This document shows, piece by piece, positions 11,584 to 21,865 of a stretch of DNA of 64,000 nucleotides (positions are counted from its first letter, which is position 1; every line of letters begins with the position of its first letter). The DNA is from Pythium myriotylum (Eukaryota > Oomycota > Peronosporomycetes > Pythiales > Pythiaceae): the NCBI GenBank assembly GCA_023091665.1, contig JALJCQ010000030.1, positions 1,924,501 to 1,988,500 of the forward strand. The letters run 5' to 3'. The notes under the pieces are model-generated. The model was not told the origin of the DNA. It saw only the letters and a list, made by a program, of their open reading frames with translations, and did not search any database. The position numbers were made by a program, and so were the translations under genes.

Positions 11584-13089
11584 ATGGCACGCCCACGCGG
11601 ACTCGGCGCAGCGGCGCTGCTCTTCACGGTTGCCTGCTTGCTAGCGCACGTGCAGGCCATGTACTCGAGCAGTGGGCCGGTCAAGTTGCTGGATCCAAAG
11701 AGCTTTCGTGATCTCAAGGTGAGCCACGTGATAGACTCGGCCGGCGAGACGATGAGTTGGCTGAGCAGCTTCTTTCCTGGTGGACCTTCGATAGAAAGAT
11801 TCGGGCGTGTGGATGGTTGAGTTCTACGCGCCGTGGTGCGGACACTGCAAGAACCTCGCGCCCGAATGGAAGAAAGCAGCGAAGGCACTCGATGGCGTCG
11901 TGAACGTCGCCGCTGGTGAGTAGCGATCTTTCTTCCTAGTGGACTACTCGGATCCATCGTCACCACCAAACTGTCTCATGTAGTTGATTGCGATCAACAC
12001 AAAGACTTGGCTGCTCAGTACGGTGTCCAGGGATTTCCAACTATTAAAATTTTCGGGGACGACAAGAACAAACCGACTGATTACCAAGGCCCTCGCACTG
12101 CGAAGGGCATTGTTGACGCGGCTGTCGCTGAAGCGCGAAAGATCGTCACAAAGCGCCTTTCGGGCAAGAAGGAAGCAAAAAAAGAGCCGAAAAAGGAAAC
12201 GAAGAAAGAGTCGAAGAAGCCATCGGGTTCATCATCGTCGAAGAGTGACGTGGTCACTCTTACTGATGATAACTTCGCTGACACGGTCTACAATAGCGGT
12301 GATGTGTGGCTCGTTGAATTTTACGCCCCTTGGTGTGGCCATTGCAAGGCACTCGCCCCTGAGTGGGAACAAGCCGCCTCGGATCTCAAGGGCTCAGTCA
12401 AACTTGGGGCGATTGACGCAACGGCGCATGAGAAGATGGCGCAAGAGTTCGGCATTCGTGGCTTCCCAACAATCAAGGTTTTCGGACCAGGTGCATCGTC
12501 TCCCAGTGATGCACAAGATTACCAAGGACCGCGCACTGCGTCTGGGATCAGTGCCTACGCACTTCAAGCGTTGGAACGACTCGGCGGGGGCCTGAAGATC
12601 AAGGAGCTCACATCTCTAGATGCCTTCACAGACTTCTGCAGCGGAAAATCCATTTGCGTTGTAGGTGTGCTCCCACACATCACAGAAGGTGGCAAGGCTG
12701 GCCGCGATGCCTACCTGAACACTCTTGAGAATGCAGCGAAGCAGGTTCGCGGCAAGCCCTTCAAGTTCGCTTGGATCCAGGGTGGAGACCAACCGGAGTT
12801 TGAAAGTCGTTTTGAGCTCACGTTTGGATATCCCTCGCTTGTGGGAATCAATCTAGACATGAAGCGCTACGTGGTCCAGCGTGGCGCGTTCTCCGCAGAT
12901 TCCATTGCCGGATTCTTGCAAGGGGTACTTCAGGGCCGCGAGAGTACGGTTCTGTTTGATGAATTCCCGCTTTTCAAGACTGTAGAGGCCTGGAATGGAG
13001 AAGATGTCAAGATTGAAGTGATCGACGAAGAGGACGATGATGACATCATGAACGAAATCCTTGGCAATGGAGCCAAGGACGAGTTGTAG
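11584..13089 (+). CDS. protein disulfide isomerase, P5/PDIA6 type
   Basis: Exons 11584-11718, 11795-11915 and 11984-13089 give 453 residues. The start precedes a signal peptide ([16 protein letters not shown]). Two thioredoxin domains follow, each with an active site APWCGHC (about residues 54-60 and 165-171). They are joined by a lysine-rich linker of repeated KKE units and a serine run. A third, redox-inactive thioredoxin-like region follows, then an acidic tail and the ER retrieval signal KDEL. This a-a-b order is that of P5, which oxidises and shuffles disulfides in the ER lumen. The gene converges with the PaiB-like gene 47 bp downstream. Confidence 0.92.
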
Positions 13090-13136
13090 TTCTAAAGTTC
13101 ACCAGGATCTCAAATTCAGTTCTCTTTCCTGGTTGC

Positions 13137-13970
13137 TTACTCAGCTTGCTTCGCTGCCTTCTGTGCATCTGATAGCTCACAGCGTTCTTTCACCGTCTTG
13201 GCCATAAGCAATCCCGTTTCGGTTCCCAACTTCTCAAATCCGTCGATGATTCCAGCGCGATCTCCTGGCGACTGCTCCTGACTCATCTTGTACTTACCGC
13301 CAAGTCTGGTAATCTTGATCTCCACACCAATAATTGCTTTCGTCAACGTCCGAATATAGCTTTCCGGGGCATCGTCTGGCATCCATGGCTTCTCGAATCC
13401 CATTACTTGGGTTTCAGCCATGAAGGATAAGTCGGAGATCTGCTTGCCGAGAAACGCCGCAGTTGACTCGGACTTCATGTCGTAATACAACGATGCTATA
13501 CCATACGCCTGGACAGCTGAATAGTTCCACGTTGGGACAACTTTACCTGTCGCTGGCTTCGTTTCCACGTTGAATTTGGCCGAAACATAGTGGTGCACAG
13601 GTCCGTTAAACAGCACGAGAACTTCCTGCTCGAGTTTGCCAACGTCAGATCCTTCCGCGTCCACCCCAGAGCGGGCCATGTCAACCATAGCCCTCGCTTG
13701 CGGATTAGCGCGAGCCATGTGACCACGCAGTGTCCCAAGTTCCGTCTCGCTTGATTCATCATCGACATCAAGGACCCACGGAATGTGGCTGCACTGGAGG
13801 AGAGGGTGGATTGCTGAGTCGAGTGCGGTGATGAGAATACCGAGAGGGTTAGCACGTATGAAGGCGCGAAGAGCAGGGATGGACGCTTCGGCGTGGTCTG
13901 GACGCAAGTACATGGTCGTTTGCAAATTGCGAAGTGCGTCAACGCGAAAGCATGGTTCGCCTCCCTGCAT
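13137..13970 (-). CDS. PaiB/FMN-binding split-barrel family protein
   Basis: This intronless ORF of 277 residues resembles the bacterial PaiB family (FMN-binding negative transcriptional regulator). The family start aligns with methionine 20 (MYLRPDHAE, position 13913), so the true start may be there. Supporting segments are RANPLGILITA near the N-terminus, a central VLVLFNGPVHHYVS, VVPTWNYSAV, and KITRLGGKYKMSQ near the end, which is the usual PaiB C-terminal motif. In bacteria these proteins bind FMN or related cofactors; in eukaryotes the role is unknown. The family is mostly prokaryotic with scattered fungal and oomycete members, so lateral origin is plausible. No DNA-binding domain is visible. 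Confidence 0.8.
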   Translation of the reverse strand: MQGGEPCFRVDALRNLQTTMYLRPDHAEASIPALRAFIRANPLGILITALDSAIHPLLQCSHIPWVLDVDDESSETELGTLRGHMARANPQARAMVDMARSGVDAEGSDVGKLEQEVLVLFNGPVHHYVSAKFNVETKPATGKVVPTWNYSAVQAYGIASLYYDMKSESTAAFLGKQISDLSFMAETQVMGFEKPWMPDDAPESYIRTLTKAIIGVEIKITRLGGKYKMSQEQSPGDRAGIIDGFEKLGTETGLLMAKTVKERCELSDAQKAAKQAE

Positions 13971-14200
13971 TCACCAGGAGAAAGTGCTGGCAAGGACATC
14001 GTGTGACAGAAGAAACGGCGCCGTGATCATGTGATTGGATGACCCTACAAACATTCTCCGCTTGAACAAGTTGGGGAGACAGAATGTACTAAGCGGCGTC
14101 TTCTCGGTGATTTGTACGTCATGAGACAAGGGGCAAAATCATCCTAACAAGAAAGCTAACTTGAGGACTGGCTTCCTTGACGGTGCCGGTTTGACGCAAT

Positions 14201-15516
14201 CTACGATACAATCACTATTTCCTCGCGATGCTTCCAAAGATCGTGGATCCATAAGTACTGGGTCGCGCACATTTGCACGACATCCTCGAGAGCGGTAGCG
14301 TAGGTCTCCATCAGCTGTTGAACACCATCACGCTGGTCTTGAGTACCGTTAATCGAGATCTGCATCTCAAAGAAGGGTGAGAGACTGCAAATACAACACC
14401 TCCATACAATTTGAAAGTACAAACCGGCCGAAGGATGAGTTTGAATGGCTTCCCGCTCGAGTTCGCGCGTTTCTTTTGGGAATTTCCAATCACAGCCGCG
14501 AACCACAGTGATGCACCGGTGGAAACTCGTAACCGAGCAGCGCCAGTCGAGAGTGCAGTACTCTGACCCAGAAATTGGACAATACACTGGCCTCTTGGAT
14601 TCGTCTGGCGCTGGTCTGCAACTAGTCCGACTAAACTTGGTTCTGAGGCATTTTTCAGCTTGTGATGGAGCAAACTGAAGCAGTTCTTGTCCTACACGCA
14701 CGCTTTCAGCCTCGTTGTGCGATCACCTGTCAGTGTCGGTCTTCACACCTCAATTAGTTCTCGCCTTTCGCCCGACCTGAGTTCCTTGACAAGCCTGTTG
14801 ATCGGATCGTTGTGGAGAGGCCGGTACACGATCGACTGCGTGTGTGTGGGCAAAATCGATGAAGCTAACAGCGTTGGCAACAGTTCCCAAAAGCCGATGT
14901 GACCTGAGGTAATGATCGCTGATTGCGACCGCCCCGTTTCTTCAAGAATCTGTTGAAGATACCCTTTGGTTTCCTCGCTGATTTCGACGAGACGCTGGAT
15001 GGTGCCGTGTCCATACTGCTGGATACGAGGCAGACGCAGAAACCACAGCAAAGCGAGTGCAAGATGCGCGTACGAATCTCGCACGACTAGTCGATGCTCT
15101 GCATGCGACAGATGTGGCAACGCGAGGGCAACGCGCTCCTCTGCTAAGCGACGGCGCCATCGAACAACTACACAAAGTTTCAGTTGTGTTCAGCATCCGT
15201 CATCCATAATACTATGGGACGGGTGAGAGAGATTGGCAGTTGCGTGTCCTTGGTGCTGTCCGGTTGGATGCGGAAGAGGCGTTTACATCCAGCGCCAAGG
15301 ACATGCAGCGCGAACCCATGAGACAGAGCGCAAGCACGTACCAACGTAGACGAAGTCGCCCAGCGCTCGCGCTGCAGTTCCCAACAAGCGCTCTGGAAGC
15401 ATATTCGCCATCCACTGAAGCCCTCTCACTGCCCACCATGCCGCACACTCTGCCAGAACTCGTCGACGCGCTGAAGCAGCAAGTGGCTGCGACATGGCGC
15501 GCGCACTCGCCGCCAT
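14201..15516 (-). CDS. LpxL/HtrB-type lipid A late acyltransferase homologue
   Basis: Four exons (15516-15342, 15167-14747, 14674-14425, 14365-14201) give 336 residues, the usual LpxL length. Key family marks in order: a TM-prone N-terminal region with LPERLLGTAARALGDF, VVRW after the first intron, the catalytic HX4E motif in SGHIGFWELLP, then IVYRPLHNDPINRLVKELR, GLVADQR, and near the end YLWIHDLWKHR (LpxL has WLWxHRRWK). In bacteria these enzymes add a secondary fatty acyl chain to Kdo-lipid A. The substrate here is unknown; no other lipid A gene is in the window. Three introns argue for a settled nuclear gene rather than contamination. The third intron (14366-14424, GTTTGT donor) is the weakest call. 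Confidence 0.78.
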
Positions 15517-15765
15517 CGTGGGTGGCTCGCCCGCAGACACCTCAGCGCCCCCTTCCGCAGAACGAGAGCGAGGAGCGCGCCCACCAGGTGGATCTCGACT
15601 CGTTTCTCGTGTCGTTCGTTTGCCGCTGAGCCATTCGTTGTTCCCACAATCATGGATGCACATATCGACGTAATTTATACGGCCAACATGGAAAACGCGT
15701 AATATATCTTTCCTTACTGAATACAGTATCACTACCTAAACGTACTTCGTCCACACCTCGAAGCC

Positions 15766-17119
15766 TCAGACAACGGATATGCGATGACGTTTCCGGGGTG
15801 AGAGAAGAGTATCTTCGACATCAGCAATGGCACGCTTGGCTGTGGATTCCTCCACTAAAATGTCGCTGGTCTCCGATATTGGCATCTCCGATCGACTGGG
15901 TTGGTCCTCTGCTTCCTTGAATTGATTTCTGTCTTCAGGCAGGATTGAAGCCCCTTTTGCAGGATCCCGACCGCTTTCATCTTGTGGACGGAAGATACCA
16001 GATTCAAGTGTCATATCTGTGGAGAGTTTTGATTCTCCGTCACTTGATCTGGTGTCCGATGCCTTAGTGACGGGAGCCGCATCACGAAGGCTAGACTCTT
16101 TGCCATCGAGACCAGTCGTAGTCAACTGTTTGGTCGCGTAGACGTTCCCCGGAGAAGATGCGTGCCCAAGGTCTGATGGCACAAGATTCAGGCCGAGCAT
16201 TGCGCTCTTGTCGTCTTGATGTGCATAATGATTGTACAGCCCAAATATCCCCCCGCTCGGAGGGCTGAACTCATGACGCAATAGCATGCTCGCTGCACAC
16301 CAAGAAACGAGTTACTTGTCTGGATAGCCGTGGTAAAGTGTGTTTTACCTACTCGTAGGTGACGGTAGCATGCTGGAGAAGTTAGAAGGGCTTGGAAGGC
16401 CAGCAAGCATGTGACTCATAGGCATTCCGGGAAACATTCCCATCTTTACACCACGTGATTGTCAGTCAAATGCAAATTCCTCCGGCGAGTCCAGTCGATT
16501 TTGCACTTACGCTATGTTGGTAGAGCGGCAATGCAGGTGGGACGTAGGCAAGCTGGTCCTTTTTCAACAGTTGTTGAAAGCTTCGTTGCATGCGCTTCTT
16601 TTGGCCACGATTTGAGTTGGATGAGTACTGGTCATCGTCATTCACCACACCAGGAGGCACGTCATCATCAAAATCCTCGCATCCGGTTGTGGGTTGCCCG
16701 CATCGCTTGGTGCCGCCATTCTTTGCCTTCGATGACTGTGAAACGTTACTTGATGGGGCATGTGGCTCAGCTGAAGCATCCTGATTTTTCTTCTTCTCGC
16801 CAAACAGAATCTCGTACTGTGGTGAATAGTAGTTAGTGCTGATACATTCCTGTCGGTAAGAGCAACTTACATCATTATTATCCTTCATCTCATACGGCTC
16901 GCTGTATTCGGTGTATTTGAGAAGGATTCTGTCGACTCCAGTGCTCGAATATTGGTGGAGCTTGTCATTCGAGTCGAACACGATCAACGCGATCTCACAA
17001 TCGCAAAGTTTGGAAAGCTCCATTGCCTTTTTAAACAGTCCACCTTTGCGTTTAACAAACGTGACCTGACGATTCCGGTCATCCTCAATGCGCTGGATCT
17101 TGATCTTCTTGCGCCCCAT
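15766..17119 (-). CDS. MADS-box transcription factor, MEF2 type
   Basis: Exons 17119-16871, 16816-16511, 16443-16349 and 16288-15766 give 390 residues. The protein opens with the MADS box ([11 protein letters not shown], then [16 protein letters not shown] and [15 protein letters not shown]), followed by a MEF2-like segment with KLHQYSS and [10 protein letters not shown]. The rest is low-complexity, with a basic patch (RGQKKRMQR), a methionine- and proline-rich part and a possible nuclear signal (PRKRHR) at the C-terminus. MADS proteins bind CArG-type DNA sites as dimers. Phytophthora infestans has been reported to have a single MADS-box protein tied to sporulation; if this genome is similar, the gene is a good candidate for that role. 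Confidence 0.9.
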
Positions 17120-17594
17120 GTGTTCCTGGTGTTTGGAGCCATTCTACAGTTTGGGTGGCACGCCACTGGTGATCATGTTCATTCAACACTTACCGCGGAT
17201 TTGGCTTGGTTGCGGTTTGTTGGTTGAGGTCCTTGAGCGCAAATAGTTGTATGGTAAAAATAGAGAGACTGAAGTGGAAGATAGAAAAGGCGCAGAGAAA
17301 GCCACCTGAGCAGTTGTGCGCCTGGCAAGAAAGTAGGAAGCGACCGAAACCACTCCCTTTGGTACCTTACGCCGCTTCGACGCGTCGTTTCGAATAGGCG
17401 GAGTTCTTGCTCTATGTTCGGCCAGGGGTTTCCAACTCCAAGTGACTCTTGCGGCAAAGCGTCGTTTGAAGATCGCTTTGTCTGCAGAGTCACGAATCGC
17501 TTCCTGCTTGGCACGAATTCATTGAGATAAGGAGACTACCTGAACTAACGAAGTCAAAACAGAATTTCTCTTCAAGATCACGGGACATCTCTAT
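17120..17594. other. 475 bp intergenic region
   Basis: Upstream region of the MADS gene (minus) and downstream region of the FKBP gene (minus). Short ORFs here show no recognisable protein and no splice support. Nothing else is seen. Confidence 0.4.
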
Positions 17595-18886
17595 TTACAA
17601 CAATTCAATTTCAAAAACAAGAGTTGAGTTTCCTGGAATGGTTGGTGGGGCACCACTCTTGCCGTAGCCAAGATGTGATGGAATCGTGATGGTTCGCTTG
17701 CCACCCGAACGCATGCCTTCGATACCGATATCCATACCCTTGATGACATCTCCGATTCCGTGACGGAAAACGAACGGTTTCTTGCGGTTTTGCTGCGCGT
17801 CGAACTGCTTACCGTTCTCAAGACGACCACGGTACAAAATGCTCACCTTCTTTCCCCTAGAGACCGGTTGACCCTTGCCCACCGCGCTATAATATATCAG
17901 AAAGACATTAATGGCAACTTCGACACTTCCATGTCGTGATGAACAACTTACACTTCTTCAATGGTGACACCCTTGTACAGTCGCGTAGTCTTTGCCTTTT
18001 TTGGAACGTCAACCGCCTCAGCTGGGGCCGGGCGCTTCTTAGAGTTCGTGCCGGCAGCTTCAGCTACTTTGTCGGCGACAGTTTTTTTAGACGCCTCTTC
18101 TTTCTTTGACTCCTTCTCCTTTTTCGCTGGAGTCAGTTCCTTCTTGGAGTTACCACCGTCGTTGTTCTCCGGATTCGATCCTTTTTTGGCAGGAGTGGCC
18201 TCCTTCTTGGCAGGAGTGGCTTCCTTCTTGGCAGGAGTGGCTTCCTTCTTAGCAGGAGTGGCTTCCTTTTTGGAAGGAGTAGATATCTGCTTCTTCTCTC
18301 CAGCATCACCATGAATGCGCTCTTCAATCACCTCAAAGCGCCCTTCTTCCTCCTCTTCATCGTCTTCTTCTTCTCCATCGTCATCGCTGTCTTCGTCGTC
18401 TGATCCTTCGAAGACCATCACCTCCCCGTCATCATCGCTATCGCTGTATGTTCCTGCCATTTCGACGTCCTCTTCCTCGCTATCATCAAGATCTCCGTGG
18501 TGGTGGCCTTCATGATCATGATCCTCCTCCTCTTGGACGTCAATCATTCCGGTCAAGTGGATGTCATTGACGCCTTCGTTGTGAAACTTGACGGGACCAT
18601 CGTACGGCGTGAAAAGGTGCGCGACATTCCACTGCTCCGTTTTCTCGGGGATGAGGGTGCAGAGCGCGACTTTGGCGTCCTTGACCTCGGCGATGAGCGT
18701 CGAGCGCCCGGCTGCGACCTTGGGACCGAGAGCGGCCGTGGTGAGCTGCAGCGCGAACTCTTCGTCTTCGTTGTCCCAAACCAGCGACTTGCCCGGCTTC
18801 AGCACGTGCCCGAAGAAGCCCGGCTCCGGCGCGATCTCCGGCGGCGCCGCCACAACTGCTGCCTTGTTTCCCTTGTTCTTGCCCAT
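17595..18886 (-). CDS. nuclear FKBP-type prolyl isomerase with nucleoplasmin-like N-terminus
   Basis: Two exons (18886-17952, 17886-17595) give 408 residues; the intron is 65 nt with a GTAAGT donor. Residues 1-115 form a nucleoplasmin-like domain (FFGHVLKPGKSL near the start). A His/Asp-rich stretch (DHDHEGHHHGD) and long acidic runs follow, then four copies of KKEATPA and a lysine-rich region. The last 100 residues are an FKBP domain with GKQFDAQQ, IGDVIKGMDIGIEGM and HLGYGKSG. This is the architecture of FKBP46/Fpr3/Fpr4-like nucleolar immunophilins that act as histone chaperones and proline isomerases. The gene is divergent from enolase. Confidence 0.92.
18176..18278 (-). repeat. in-frame coding repeat, KKEATPA units
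   Basis: Four near-identical 21 bp units inside the FKBP gene encode KKEATPA, followed by a degenerate KKGSNPE unit. Such short arrays change copy number by slippage; phase is kept by the unit length. Confidence 0.8.
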
Positions 18887-19060
18887 TGCCGACAGATCTG
18901 ATGTGCGAGCTTCGCGGCGTGTCGTTTGGCGGCCCCAACCAACCAATCCGCCCAATCACCCAACATCCTCTGACTGAGTCGTTTGGGTTATTGGTCACGA
19001 TACTTGGGTGATAGATTATACCGACCAGGCTAGTTCGTCCGCCTCTCGTAGAATTAGCCC

Positions 19061-19092
19061 GATTGCTCACCCCCCTTGTGGGGGGTGCAATC
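19061..19092. repeat. GC-rich hairpin (inverted repeat)
   Basis: A perfect 8 bp stem CACCCCCC / GGGGGGTG closes a TTGT loop. The arms extend by a further GATTG / CAATC after a 2 nt bulge on one side. It lies in the promoter region between the FKBP and enolase genes. No poly-T run follows, so it is not a simple terminator; a regulatory or structural role is unproven. Confidence 0.7.
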
Positions 19093-19609
19093 ATCTCCAC
19101 GCCGGACAGGAGATTGCGCACCAGGGTCTGGAGGGGTTGAATCACCGGAGTGGTGGTGTCTCCGTCTGAAGAAACAGGTCGGGGGATCTCCGACCAGGAC
19201 ACGTCGCAGATTCCTCTGCCGGTAGTATGATGGTAGCACCGAGGTTGAGACTCACCCGCCGATGGACTCGATCGCAACTCAGATTGCTTGGCACGTCGAG
19301 GACGGCTCGCGGCGTCATATGCCTGCGCGGCTTCTCTGTGGCCAAAGCGAGACGCGGCGGCTCCCATCTCAGTTGGCCTTGGCCCCAAGCAGAACTGACC
19401 GGAATCACAGAGACACGCGCTCAGCACCTCACGTTTGTGAAGATACTGTGTACACCACGCACATGAAATTAGGACATCAGTCCGAATCGAAACGCAAGAC
19501 TAGGCGCGCGCCTATTTCTGGGCCGCTTTTATGCTTCAATCAGCCGGTGATGACGTGCGGGAGGTGGCAGCGCGACTTCACTCGAGCCCGAAAGAGAGCA
19601 ACGGCAGAA

Positions 19610-19627
19610 GCTCACTTTGGATTTGGC
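19610..19627 (+). promoter_or_regulatory. Inr/FPR-like core promoter of enolase
   Basis: GCTCACTTTGGATTTGGC lies 40-57 bp before the enolase ATG. It resembles the oomycete initiator YTCANTYY followed by a flanking ATTT-type block. The same CACTTTGGATTT core stands before the third Kv-beta gene. Confidence 0.55.
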
Positions 19628-19666
19628 CACGCAAGCCCCACAGCCCACACCCAAGACTCTCTCACC

Positions 19667-21028
19667 ATGCCGATCGTTGCTATCAAGGCCCGTCAGATCA
19701 TCGACTCGCGTGGCAACCCGACCGTCGAGGTGGACCTCACCACCGAGAACGGCCTCTTCCGCGCCGCCGTGCCCAGCGGAGCGTCCACCGGCGAGTTCGA
19801 GGCGCTCGAGCTCCGCGACGGCGGCGCCGCGTACCTCGGCAAGGGCGTGCAGAAGGCTATCGCCAACGTCAACACGATCATCGCTCCTGCCCTCATTGGC
19901 AAGGACGAGACCAAGCAGTCGGAGCTCGACAAGTTCATGGTCGAGACACTGGACGGCACCAAGAACGAATGGGGTTGGTGCAAGAAGAAGCTTGGTGCGA
20001 ATGCCATCCTCGCTGTCTCCCTTGCCCTCTGCAAGGCCGGTGCCGCGGCTCGTAAGGTCCCGCTCTGGCAGCACATCGCGGACCTCGCCGGCAACCCAAC
20101 GCCGTGCATGCCTGTGCCGTCGTTCAACATTATCAACGGTGGTTCGCACGCTGGCAACAAGCTTGCTATGCAGGAGTTCATGATCTTGCCGGTGGGTGCC
20201 TCGAGCTTCTCAGAGGCCATGCAGATTGGCTGCGAGGTTTACCACAACCTGAAGAAGGTGATCAAGGGTCGCTACGGCCTCGACGCCACTGCCGTCGGCG
20301 ACGAGGGTGGCTTTGCTCCGAACATCCAGGAGAACAGCGAGGCACTCGACCTCATCGAAGAGGCTATCAAGATCTCGGGTTACACGGACAAGGTGCACCT
20401 TGGCATGGATGTTGCTGCGTCCGAGTTCTACACTGGCAAGGAGGACGGTCGCTACAACTTGGACTTCAAGAACCCAAGCAGCGCCGAAAAGGACAAGATC
20501 CCAGTCGACTCGCTGATCGCTCTGTACGAGAGCTTCATCGCTAAGTGCAAGGGAACCAGCCCGATCGTTTCTATCGAGGATCCTTTCGACCAAGAGGACT
20601 GGGGCTCGTGGATCAAGTTCACCGCCAAGGTTGGCCAGGATGTCCAGATCGTTGGCGATGATCTTACGGTCACGAACCCCACGCGTGTGGCGCGTGCTAT
20701 TGAGACGAAGGCCTGTAATGCTCTCCTCCTCAAGGTGAACCAGATCGGCAGTGTGACGGAAAGTATCGAGGCTGTTACCATGGCAAAGAAGGCCGGATGG
20801 GCGATCATGACCTCGCACCGCAGTGGTGAGACTGAGGACTCGTTCATTGCTGATCTCGCCGTCGGTCTGAGTGCCGGTCAGATCAAGACAGGTGCGCCAT
20901 GCCGCTCGGAGCGTCTTGCAAAGTACAACCAGTTGCTTCGCATCGAGGAGGAGCTTGGTGACAAAGCTCGCTACGCCGGTAAAGACTTCCGCAACGTTGA
21001 GGCACTCGGCAAGTACGCCTCGTTCTAA
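19667..21028 (+). CDS. enolase (phosphopyruvate hydratase)
   Basis: A 453-residue intronless enolase that converts 2-phosphoglycerate to phosphoenolpyruvate in glycolysis. Marks seen: [65 protein letters not shown], and the C-terminal loops [11 protein letters not shown] and SHRSGETED. The start at [11 protein letters not shown] is set by family length; the longer upstream frame is non-coding. An EWGWC insert (about residues 100-104) matches the plant, alveolate and other protist enolases rather than fungal or animal ones. Codon use is strongly C-ending, typical of a highly expressed gene. Confidence 0.97.
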   Translation: MPIVAIKARQIIDSRGNPTVEVDLTTENGLFRAAVPSGASTGEFEALELRDGGAAYLGKGVQKAIANVNTIIAPALIGKDETKQSELDKFMVETLDGTKNEWGWCKKKLGANAILAVSLALCKAGAAARKVPLWQHIADLAGNPTPCMPVPSFNIINGGSHAGNKLAMQEFMILPVGASSFSEAMQIGCEVYHNLKKVIKGRYGLDATAVGDEGGFAPNIQENSEALDLIEEAIKISGYTDKVHLGMDVAASEFYTGKEDGRYNLDFKNPSSAEKDKIPVDSLIALYESFIAKCKGTSPIVSIEDPFDQEDWGSWIKFTAKVGQDVQIVGDDLTVTNPTRVARAIETKACNALLLKVNQIGSVTESIEAVTMAKKAGWAIMTSHRSGETEDSFIADLAVGLSAGQIKTGAPCRSERLAKYNQLLRIEEELGDKARYAGKDFRNVEALGKYASF

Positions 21029-21124
21029 GCGAATGCCGTAGAGGTAAGAGCGCGCTCTGCTCGATCCTTTTACTCTTCACACAACATGTAGCGTTTAATA
21101 TACTGGAACCAACACTCGGCACTA

Positions 21125-21865
21125 TCATTTTGTTAGTCTTCCTTTTCTCATTGTGCTCGCTTGTGAGCGAAATGCAGAGTAGTGAGTTGTACCGCCGTAC
21201 ACTTTTTTGTCCGGCGTGAATGTGGTGTACATGTCGCCAACGTCTTGTTTTGGTGATCCGTATGCAACGAACCACTGCTTCACATTGAGGACGTTAGGAT
21301 TCGCGGGCTGCAGTGTCTCACTTTGTGCGCTGGGTTTTCTCGGCAACGGTGAGATCGGAGAGGCAAGAACTTGCCGAGCATGAGCGTCGATCTTGTTGGA
21401 AAGCTGATCGATCTGGCTTTGAAGCCGTACCATTTGTCCATGCAGTCGATCGATTTCTCCGTTGCGAACCTGCTGCTTCACGTGATCTGGGACTTCGTAG
21501 TAAGCGAAGTAACCCGGTCGCTTGGATGCTGTTATTGCAGCTTCGAGGTTTTTGCAGGTCTTTTTCGACTGATCGTTGAATCCACCCGACGCTAGAATGA
21601 TTTAAGTCAGCTGTGCCTCGATTCTCGTTACCACTAGGCCCATCCATGGCAAACCGTTTAGAAGCTCGTGGATTCGATCACTCTTGGCTTTCTGTTGCGC
21701 CAGCAGCTCGAGTTTCTGCTTAACCAAGTCCTCCGCCATGTTCTCGAATTGGTCAATAACGTTCGCTTTCACGCACGTGCGTTTCGACGGCGATAGCGCG
21801 ATGTGTCTCGATCCCAACCTCGTGATCGGATCAGGACCGTCGTCACGTCCTAGCAGCCTCGTCAC
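21125..21865 (-). CDS. coiled-coil protein of unknown function
   Basis: Exons 21865-21632 and 21568-21125 give 225 residues; the 63 nt intron has a GTAACG donor and keeps frame. The start could also be the internal MAEDLVKQK at codon 43. Two short coiled coils are visible (MAEDLVKQKLELLAQQKAK and RNGEIDRLHGQMVRLQSQID), and between them GYFAYYEVPDHV. The C-terminal third is basic with KVYGGTTHYSAFR. I do not recognise the family. It converges with enolase, 96 bp apart. Confidence 0.55.

Larger units (their letters stand above)
18887..19666. other. 780 bp divergent region between FKBP and enolase
   Basis: An open frame runs into the enolase start on the plus strand, but its translation has no domain and the enolase start is well fixed, so it is not called as a gene. 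The region contains the hairpin at 19061-19092 and the enolase core promoter element at 19610-19627. Confidence 0.5.

Noticed and set aside
18564..19427. 287-codon minus-strand open frame over the FKBP start and its promoter
   Set aside because: It overlaps the well-supported FKBP first exon in another frame and shows no domain.
19262..19666. N-terminal extension of enolase by 135 codons
   Set aside because: The extra part is unlike any enolase, carries the core promoter element, and the standard start fits the family length.
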